From assembly GCA_052148715.1 (NCBI GenBank), contig JBKQHQ010000126.1, positions 1 through 59,420 on the forward strand: DNA of 59,420 bases, given 5' to 3'. The stretch comes from JBKQHQ01 sp052148715 (lineage in GTDB: Bacteria; Pseudomonadota; Alphaproteobacteria; Rhizobiales; Xanthobacteraceae). A program made the position numbers and the translations under genes. Below, piece by piece: positions 24,553-30,658 of this stretch. The notes beneath the pieces were generated by a model that saw only the letters and a list, made by a program, of their open reading frames with translations, was not told the origin of the DNA and made no database searches. Numbering within the stretch: the stretch's first letter is position 1; the number at the start of each line of letters is the position of its first letter.

Positions 24553-25203
24553 ATGAAATTCATTGGCGTACAATCGATGCTGCAAGCGGGAGTCCTGGCA
24601 TTCGCTTTCTCCGCGGCGGCGCACGCGGAGGATGGGGGCACGACCGCCGTTTCAAAGCGTGACGTCGAGACCAAGGTTCAGTATTGCAAAACCTGCCATG
24701 GGTTGTCGGGTCAAGGTTATCGTGGAGCTTATCCAATGCCGCGACTTGCAGGACAGCAACCCGAGTATATCGAGAATCAGTTGCGGGCCTTCATTGAGCG
24801 CAGGCGGACGAATCCCGTCATGTTTAACGTAGCGCATGTTTTGAGCCCGTCGATGGTAACGGGGCTTGCTATGCACTTTAGGGATCTTGATCCTAAACCC
24901 TTGGGGGGCGCTTCAAACGAACACGTGGCCGAGGGGAAAAAAATCTATGAAGAGGGAGTTCCCGGGGCCAACGTTCCTCGTTGCGCTTCCTGTCATGGTC
25001 CAGAGGCCAAGGGTAACAAGGTGTATCCTCGTCTAGCCGGTCAGCTTCACGACTACATTGTTAAGAAATTGACGAACTGGGACAAGGAGCGGGGGCAGGA
25101 TCCGGCGAACCCCGATACGTCAGCGATCATGGAACCGATCGCGCACAACCTGACCGCATCGCAAATTGCAGCCGTCGCGGCGTATCTCAATCATCTGGAG
25201 TGA
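24553..25203 (+). CDS. Diheme c4-type cytochrome c, paralogue
   Basis: 216 residues from MKFIGVQSML, preceded by GGGAGATCGA. Signal peptide ends near AHAED. Heme sites are CKTCH and CASCH, each followed by PRLAGQ, as in the copy at 20834-21475. The two share almost the entire central region, so one is a recent duplicate placed in opposite orientation on the far side of the Cyc2-like operon. An FNR-type box lies just upstream. Likely a periplasmic electron shuttle. Confidence 0.92.
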   Translation: MKFIGVQSMLQAGVLAFAFSAAAHAEDGGTTAVSKRDVETKVQYCKTCHGLSGQGYRGAYPMPRLAGQQPEYIENQLRAFIERRRTNPVMFNVAHVLSPSMVTGLAMHFRDLDPKPLGGASNEHVAEGKKIYEEGVPGANVPRCASCHGPEAKGNKVYPRLAGQLHDYIVKKLTNWDKERGQDPANPDTSAIMEPIAHNLTASQIAAVAAYLNHLE

Positions 25204-25289
25204 CTATAGCGAGGAACCGGGAAGCAGCATCTTGTTGCTTTTCGTCGTGCACGCCGGAAGAGGATCGCTGCTGATGGTGGAGCTAAACA

Positions 25290-25329
25290 GGGCGCGAGAG
25301 CATCCCGCTTGCGGTCGACCCTCGCGCCC
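25290..25329. terminator. Stem-loop between convergent cytochrome and HiPIP genes
   Basis: GGGCGCGAG and CTCGCGCCC form a perfect 9-bp stem with a 22-base loop, placed between two convergent genes. No T-run follows, so it may be a weak bidirectional terminator or an mRNA 3' stabiliser. Confidence 0.45.
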
Positions 25330-25335
25330 CGCACG

Positions 25336-25608
25336 TCACTTCTTCGCCCAGAGATTACACCACCCCTGCGGGCTTATTGTCCCGTCAACGTTCTTGCAGG
25401 CATTCGGGGCCTCGAACAGTACGCAGTTGGCGCAACTCTGGTCACCTTTCGGAGTCTCCTGGTAACCGACCGCCTTCTGCGACATCTTCGCTGCTAATGC
25501 CACCTCCGCGGCACCAAGGATCGCCGTTGCTCCTGCCGCGTACGCGACGCCGTACATCAGGCAACGCCGGGAAAGCTGCATTGAGGAAATTCTCGCTTCT
25601 TCGGTCAT
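25336..25608 (-). CDS. High-potential iron-sulfur protein (HiPIP), Tat-exported
   Basis: 90 residues from MTEEARISS, behind GGAAGGAGAATGCC. A Tat-like motif (LSRRCLMYG) leads a hydrophobic segment cut near ALAAK. The mature ~50 residues have the HiPIP cysteines C59, C62, C71 and C84 (Cys-x2-Cys-x8-Cys-x12-Cys) with the usual GWC at the last. HiPIPs carry electrons in the periplasm at high potential, and a HiPIP (Iro) has been linked to iron oxidation in Acidithiobacillus. An FNR-type box lies 78 bases upstream. Confidence 0.93.
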   Translation of the reverse strand: MTEEARISSMQLSRRCLMYGVAYAAGATAILGAAEVALAAKMSQKAVGYQETPKGDQSCANCVLFEAPNACKNVDGTISPQGWCNLWAKK

Positions 25609-25685
25609 GGCATTCTCCTTCCATCGGTTCACTCTATTTGCTGCAATTAGACATAAAAAACCTAGACGTTTGCAGCGCACAACGA

Positions 25686-25699
25686 TTGATCTGAATCAA
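25686..25699 (-). promoter_or_regulatory. FNR/FixK-type box upstream of HiPIP gene
   Basis: TTGATCTGAATCAA, an exact TTGAT-N4-ATCAA site, 78 bases from the HiPIP start codon. Confidence 0.85.
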
Positions 25700-25908
25700 C
25701 ATGCGTCGTGCCGCGTTTCCGTGTCTTTTTGCGCCCCGACAATACGACAATACGGGGCGGCGGCCAAACATCGGCCCTCGTCGGGCACAGGAACCGACCG
25801 CTCGACCACGCGAGTCGCGGGTTCGGCTTCGAGGGCCAATTCGGCGGCCGCCTGCCCCGCGCCCCGCGACCACGGTGGCTGAAACGAGAGCGAAAGAAAA
25901 AAAATTGG

Positions 25909-25939
25909 TGCATCGCACAATTTATGTTGCAATGCACAA
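25909..25939 (+). promoter_or_regulatory. Two PhaR/PhbF-like operator sites upstream of phasin
   Basis: TGCATCGCACAA (25909-25920) and TGCAATGCACAA (25928-25939) both fit the TGC-R-N-Y-GCA-S-M-A consensus described for the polyhydroxyalkanoate regulator PhbF/PhaR. They are 19 bases apart, close to two helical turns, about 150 bases upstream of the phasin ATG. Confidence 0.6.
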
Positions 25940-26086
25940 ACATGCCTATTATATGAGCGTCATTGGAAGGATCGCGATGGCGGGTGAGCAGGATTTCCCG
26001 CAGCGGTCGAAATGCCGGGACGCCAGGTCGCCAGGGCAGGCCTGCAAGTCCTTATCGATGGCTGCCCTCACTATGGATGAAACGTC

Positions 26087-26563
26087 ATGACCGAAACCAC
26101 CAACGCCATGCCCAAAGGGGCAAAAACCGCCGCTTCGCCGTTCGAGATGCCGAAGTTCAACCTACCGAACATCGAAATCCCTGAGGCTTTCCGCGAGATC
26201 GCGGAGAAGAGTGCCGCGCAGACGAAGGACATGTACGAAAAGATGAAGGGGGCTGCAGACGAAGCAAACGACCTTCTCGAGAACACCTTCAAGACGGCCG
26301 CGACGGGCGCTACCGCGTACAATCGCAAGGTGATCGAGAACGCGCGTTCGAACGCCAACGCCGCTTTCGACCACGCCCTCGCGCTCGTCGGGGTGAAGTC
26401 GCTGAGCGAGGCCATCGAGGTGTCTACCGCACATACGCGCAAGCACTTCGAGGCAGTGACCGGCCAGATCAAAGAGTTGGCCGCCCTCGCGCAAAAGGTG
26501 ACGACCGAGACGGCAGAGCCGGTCAAGGCTGGCATCGCCAAGGCCTTCAAGAAGGTCGCCTGA
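26087..26563 (+). CDS. phaP: Phasin (PHA granule-associated protein)
   Basis: 158 residues, all helical and Ala/Lys-rich, with the phasin core: NIEIPEAFREIAEKSAAQTKDMYEKM, ATAYNRKVIENARSNANAAFDHALALVG and STAHTRKHFEAVTGQIKELAALAQKV. Phasins coat polyhydroxyalkanoate granules and control their size. PhaR-like boxes upstream support regulation by free PhaR, which leaves DNA for granules when polymer is made. No pha synthesis genes are in the window. Confidence 0.9.
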   Translation: MTETTNAMPKGAKTAASPFEMPKFNLPNIEIPEAFREIAEKSAAQTKDMYEKMKGAADEANDLLENTFKTAATGATAYNRKVIENARSNANAAFDHALALVGVKSLSEAIEVSTAHTRKHFEAVTGQIKELAALAQKVTTETAEPVKAGIAKAFKKVA

Positions 26564-26934
26564 AAACAAGCCGGTCGGCAAAGAATTGCCGAATGCGGCT
26601 TGCGGCGCGACGGCTTTCGCGCCGCTGGCCGCTGTCCTGGTTTGACCGCAAACGGCTTTCTTCGGCGACAAATCAACTTAGTTCCTGACCTCGCGCGTGG
26701 ACGCTGTCTCGCGGGAAGGGATAGGCCGCCTGGACCAACGGGAACTCGGCCGTTCAACCAACCCTGTGCTCACCATGTCAAATCAGAGCCCGGTCGGCCG
26801 CGGTGCCATGGTTTAAGAACCGTTACTTCCTTTTCGAAAGATTGATTCGAACTCGTTTCAAATAGTCGGCGCGGACTTAGCGGCGATGCAAAAACTTTGT
26901 GACAAATTGGCTCCAATGGGGACGGGGGCCATCA
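26564..26934. other. Intergenic region after phasin, nothing recognised
   Basis: 371 bases without a supported gene. It contains GC-rich inverted sequence just after the phasin stop that may end transcription, but no T-run. No promoter motif or repeat was recognised with confidence. Confidence 0.4.
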
Positions 26935-27156
26935 ATGCGGTTGTCTCTCAAAACGCTCCTAAGATTGGGGCGAGCCATCACCATAGCGGCCGTGGTGGTC
27001 GCAGCATCCGGCATTCTTGAAATCGCCGGGCGGCCGCTGTTCGCGACCCTTCGCGAGGTCGCGCTCAACTGGGCGGCGGTTCGATTCGAAGCAGAGAAGC
27101 TGCGCCAGAAGGTCAACTGGGCGCGATACCGGGCGCAAGTCCAGAGCATCAGCTGA
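26935..27156 (+). CDS. Small single-span membrane protein, unknown
   Basis: 73 residues from MRLSLKTLL, preceded by a GGGG run. One hydrophobic segment (AITIAAVVVAASGILEIAG) is followed by a basic amphipathic tail (EAEKLRQKVNWARYRAQV). No family recognised. It stands alone before a convergent gene, so the call rests on composition and a plausible start. Confidence 0.45.
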   Translation: MRLSLKTLLRLGRAITIAAVVVAASGILEIAGRPLFATLREVALNWAAVRFEAEKLRQKVNWARYRAQVQSIS

Positions 27157-27215
27157 CTCTTACGGCGGCGGCCTCGAGCCTCCAAGCGACGGTCCATTTC
27201 AAGGAAGGCGGCGAC

Positions 27216-27648
27216 TCAGCGCTCGGCGTACGCCCTCAACCAAGCCAGAACTTGCGGCCAGCCTTGATGGTGAGCGCGTGCGCTCTCGGTAGTGAGGCCC
27301 GAATGCGTCAAGCGCACCGTTGTCACGCCATCGTTCTCTTCCAGCTCGAAGCGTACCAGCGTCTCCGTCGCATTCGGTTCCCAATCGGGAAGCCAGGTGA
27401 AGACGAGCAGGTGCGGACGCTCGATGTTGCGATATTCGCCGCCGACGCAGAAGGTTTGTCCGCCGCGGCCGATGCCGCGTGTCAGCCACTTGCCGCCAGG
27501 CCGCAGGTCCGACTCCACGGTATTGCCCTTCGGCGCCCCACCACTTCAGGCGCTGGTCCGGGTTGGTCAGCGCCTCGAAGATCCGCTCCGCCGGAGCTTT
27601 GATCGTGATTTCCTTGATGATCGTGTCGTTCGCGCTTGTCGCAGTCAT
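27216..27648 (-). pseudogene. SRPBCC/AHSA1-type START-domain protein, frameshifted
   Basis: The N-terminal part (MTATSANDTIIKEITIKAPAERIFEALTNPDQRLKWWGA) is in one frame from 27648; the rest (ESDLRPGGKW, GGEYRNIERPHLLVFTWLPDW, VTTVRLTHSGL) is in another, ending at 27216. The break is near 27530-27540, where losing one base in the GCGCCGAAGGG stretch would restore WWGA..KGNTVESDL. It is either a sequencing error or a recent frameshift. AHSA1 domains bind hydrophobic ligands. Its ATG overlaps the stop of the ArsR-type regulator, the usual arrangement for such pairs. Confidence 0.75.
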
Positions 27649-27971
27649 CGGTTCTCCTCGACATAGCTTTTGAGACTACGCAGGCTCGCATCCCAGAATG
27701 CCTCATAATCCCGGAGCCAATCGTTGACCGCGCGCAACGGTTTGGCATTCAGTTCGCAAATGCGCGCGGTGCCCTCTTGATGCGTAACGACCAAACCCGC
27801 GGATCGCAGCAATCGCAGGTGCTTCGAGATCGCCGGGCGGCTCGTGCGAAAATTTCCCGCGATCTCGCCGACAGTGCGCCGACCGCCGCGCAGCAGGCGC
27901 AGGATCTCGCGCCGCGTCGGATCGGCGATCGCCCGGAACACCACCTCTTGCTTGCGTCTTTGCGTAGCCAT
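27645..27971 (-). CDS. ArsR-family transcriptional regulator
   Basis: 108 residues, a winged helix: FRAIADPTRREILRLLRGGRRTVGEIAGNFRTSRPAISKHLRLLRSAGLVVTHQEGTARICELN. No metal-binding cysteine pair is present, so it fits the non-metal subgroup that accompanies SRPBCC proteins. It likely represses its own operon with the overlapping AHSA1-type gene. Position of the operator was not identified. Confidence 0.9.
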   Translation of the reverse strand: MATQRRKQEVVFRAIADPTRREILRLLRGGRRTVGEIAGNFRTSRPAISKHLRLLRSAGLVVTHQEGTARICELNAKPLRAVNDWLRDYEAFWDASLRSLKSYVEENR

Positions 27972-28155
27972 CTGGTTACCAATAATGTAACCACAGAGTT
28001 ACGGAATGTCAAACACGCAGGAACAGTGAGAAGCGATTTACGTAGAGCTGTGGAACGGTAACGGCGTCTTCGCGGCAACATTCCGCATCGGCAAATTCAG
28101 CCAATACTGCGCTGGCGTCCTATCGCGGAGGCATCCGCCCTGAACCCGGACGTTC

Positions 28156-29844
28156 CTAAACCTTCGCCATGACCGTCGGTTGCCGTTCGCCTGCGGCCAA
28201 GAAAGCGTGCAGCGTTGCCACCACCTGCGCGCCCTCCCCCACCGCCGCGGCGACCCGCTTGACGGAGGTCGACCGGACGTCGCCGATGGCGAAGACGCCG
28301 CGGCGACTGGTCTCCAAAGGCCGGCGATCGCCGGCGGCGTCCGCCCCGCACAACACGAACCCCTTGGCATCCAGCGCCACGCCGGATCCGGACAGCCAAT
28401 CCGTGTTCGGCTCTGCCCCGATGAAGAGGAACAGGTGGCGGATCGGCCGCCGCACTTCTTCACCCGATGGGCCGCGCTGCCAGCGGACCGCCTCCAGCAT
28501 GCCGCCCGTGCCCTCCAGGCCGGTGACCTCGGTCCGCGTCAAAACCTCGACGTTGGCAAGGCCAGTGATGCGATCAACCAGGTAGCGCGACATGCTCGAC
28601 TGAAGGTCCGGTCCGCGCACGAGGAGCCAGACCTTGGCGACCCGGCTCGCCAGATAGACCACTGCTTGGCCTGCCGAATTGCCGGCGCCTACGAGGGCCA
28701 CCTCCTGGCCGGTGCACAGCTTCCCCTCCAGGGGCGATGCCCAGTAGTGCACGCTCGAGCCCTCGAACGCTTCCAGGTTCTCGACGGCGAGCCGCCGATA
28801 GCGGGCGCCGCTGGCGATGACGATCGAGCGGGCGCTGGCGCGTTCGGCGCCGGACAGTTTTAGGACAAAGTGCCCCTCCCCCGGATCACCGGGAACTTGC
28901 AGCCCGCTCACCTCGTCGGGGATCGCCATTTCGACGCCGAACTTCTGTGCCTGGTTGTAGGCGCGCGCCATCAAGGCGATGCCGGTGATGCCGGTCGGAA
29001 AGCCCAAATAGTTCTCGATGCGGGCCGAGGCGCCGGCCTGGCCGCCGAACGCGCGGCAGTCGAGCACCAAGACGGAGAGCCCTTCGGACGCCGCATAGAC
29101 AGCGGTGGCAAGGCCCGCCGGCCCTGCTCCCACGACGGCCACGTCATAGACCCGATCCGGACTGATCGGCCCCACCAGTCCGATGCAGCGGGCGAGTTCG
29201 GTTTCGCTCGGATTACGCAGCAACTGTCCGCCCGGACACAGGACGATCGGTAGCTGCCCGGGGTCGACGTGGAAGCGCTCGATCAGCGCTTTTGCCTCCG
29301 CATCGGTCTCGGGGTCGAGCCGTCGATGCGGTTGCCCATTGCGCGCGAGAAAGTTTTCAAGCCGGAGCACGTCGCCGTTCTCGGCACGACCGACGATCAC
29401 CGGCCCCCCGGCCCCCGTCTCTATCAGGGCGACGCGACGCAGGATCAAGGCGCGCATGATCCGCTCCCCGAGTTCGGCCTCAGCCACCAACAGCGCTCGT
29501 AGCCGCTCGGGCGGGATGATCACCGCCTCCACGGGTCCCTGCGCGTCGGCGTCCACCAATGCCGGACGGCCCGCCAGTTGCGCCAGCTCGCCCAGGAACG
29601 AGCCGGGCCCGTAGCTGACGATCGGGATGTGGCGACCTGATTGGTCGCGCTGAGCCACCTCGACCTTGCCGGCCAAGATAACCATCAGGCCGGGACCCAC
29701 CTGGCCGACCTTGGCGAGCGCCTCGCCAGCGCCATAGGAGCGGACCTCGCCGAACCGACGCAGCCGCTCGATCTCCGCCGGCTCCAGGGTGGGGAACATC
29801 TGGTGGCGTCGCGTGTCCATGATCGATTGCGTCGGCGCAGACAT
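28156..29844 (-). CDS. cNMP-domain thioredoxin-reductase-like flavoprotein without CxxC
   Basis: 562 residues from the ATG at 29844, behind GAGGGG; the frame is open to 30411 but that part is not supported. Residues 20-125 form a cyclic-nucleotide-binding domain (GPGSFLGELAQLAGRPALV). Residues 145-220 resemble a glutaredoxin-like domain lacking its cysteines. The rest is a thioredoxin-reductase-type fold: FAD motif GAGPAG (239-244), ENYLGFP, NADPH motif GAGNSAGQA and the C-terminal FAIGDVR. The usual catalytic Cys-Ala-Thr-Cys is replaced in HYWASPLEG, so it cannot reduce disulfides the normal way. cNMP-TrxR fusions of this kind are widespread and their role is unclear. Confidence 0.88.
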   Translation of the reverse strand: MSAPTQSIMDTRRHQMFPTLEPAEIERLRRFGEVRSYGAGEALAKVGQVGPGLMVILAGKVEVAQRDQSGRHIPIVSYGPGSFLGELAQLAGRPALVDADAQGPVEAVIIPPERLRALLVAEAELGERIMRALILRRVALIETGAGGPVIVGRAENGDVLRLENFLARNGQPHRRLDPETDAEAKALIERFHVDPGQLPIVLCPGGQLLRNPSETELARCIGLVGPISPDRVYDVAVVGAGPAGLATAVYAASEGLSVLVLDCRAFGGQAGASARIENYLGFPTGITGIALMARAYNQAQKFGVEMAIPDEVSGLQVPGDPGEGHFVLKLSGAERASARSIVIASGARYRRLAVENLEAFEGSSVHYWASPLEGKLCTGQEVALVGAGNSAGQAVVYLASRVAKVWLLVRGPDLQSSMSRYLVDRITGLANVEVLTRTEVTGLEGTGGMLEAVRWQRGPSGEEVRRPIRHLFLFIGAEPNTDWLSGSGVALDAKGFVLCGADAAGDRRPLETSRRGVFAIGDVRSTSVKRVAAAVGEGAQVVATLHAFLAAGERQPTVMAKV

Positions 29845-30193
29845 GGTCATCCCCTCAGTGCATTGGCTGGCTATCGGGTCGACACTTACCGGCCCCAGTG
29901 CCTTATTGAGACACAGCGAACACTGCAAGACCCGATCGCACCGCCAGAGTATCCCCCTCGCTGAGCCGGCACGAAGGTCGACGCAAGCAGTGCTCGTTGG
30001 CGCCGCCGCGGGGAGACCCGTCCAGAAATCGTGAATGAAACGGGCTAGTCCGGTGCGTGTATGTTTGATAGCGTTCGCCATAAGGGCTCCGGCAGACCCC
30101 GGGCCCCGGAAGTCAATCCCAAGCTGACATAATTCACGAGGCCGACAGGCGGCGGCTCGTGAAAAGCACCATTGAGCCGCCCTTGGAGGAAAA
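29845..30193. other. Divergent intergenic region before the molybdenum hydroxylase
   Basis: 349 bases between divergent genes, so it should contain both promoters. I found no clear dyad or repeat. The minus-strand reading frame of the flavoprotein stays open through it, but codon use and ribosome-binding sites favour the downstream start. Confidence 0.4.
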
Positions 30194-30655
30194 ATGACCA
30201 CCTTGAACATCAATGGGCATCGGCACTCGGTAGATGTACCGAATGACACGCCCCTCCTGTGGGTCATCCGCGAGCATCTGCAGATGACCGGCACGAAGTT
30301 CGGCTGCGGTGCGGGCCTGTGCGGCGCGTGCACCGTGCATATTAATGGCGAGGCGGTGCGCTCCTGCCAGACGGCGGTGTCGGAAGCCGCCGGCAAGCGG
30401 ATCACCACCATCGAAGGGCTTGATCCCGACGGTCAGCATCCGCTGCAGCGCGCCTGGATCGCCGAGCAGGTGCCGCAGTGCGGCTACTGCCAGTCTGGCC
30501 AGATCATGCAAGCCGCGGCCTTGCTCGCCAAGAACAGCGACCCGACCAAGGCTGAGGTCATCGCCCATATGGATGGCAATCTCTGCCGCTGTATGACCTA
30601 CACACGCATTCAGCGCGCCATTCTGCGCGCCGCCGCCGACATGCGGGGAGTGTAA
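30194..30655 (+). CDS. [2Fe-2S] subunit of molybdenum hydroxylase (IorA-like)
   Basis: 153 residues. N-terminal plant-type ferredoxin cluster CGAGLCGACTVHINGEAVRSC and C-terminal helical [2Fe-2S] cluster CGYCQSGQIM with CRCMTY. This is the small subunit of two-subunit xanthine oxidase-family enzymes such as isoquinoline 1-oxidoreductase; there is no separate FAD subunit. A GGAGG site precedes the ATG. The large subunit follows after 3 bases. Confidence 0.94.
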   Translation: MTTLNINGHRHSVDVPNDTPLLWVIREHLQMTGTKFGCGAGLCGACTVHINGEAVRSCQTAVSEAAGKRITTIEGLDPDGQHPLQRAWIAEQVPQCGYCQSGQIMQAAALLAKNSDPTKAEVIAHMDGNLCRCMTYTRIQRAILRAAADMRGV

Positions 30656-30658
30656 GCC

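Larger units (their letters stand above)
25609..26086. promoter_or_regulatory. Divergent intergenic region between HiPIP and phasin genes
   Basis: 478 bases. It holds the FNR box serving the HiPIP gene and two PhaR-like boxes serving the phasin gene, all described separately. Several overlapping ORFs in this stretch are low-complexity shadows and are rejected. Confidence 0.5.

Noticed and set aside
25701..26090. Overlapping plus- and minus-strand ORFs upstream of phasin
   Set aside because: Arg/Pro-rich low-complexity readings over a regulatory region; none has a good start or relatives I can name.
29845..30411. N-terminal extension of the cNMP flavoprotein
   Set aside because: The frame is open but has no conserved sequence and overlaps the divergent IorA-like gene; the strong GAGGGG site is at 29844.
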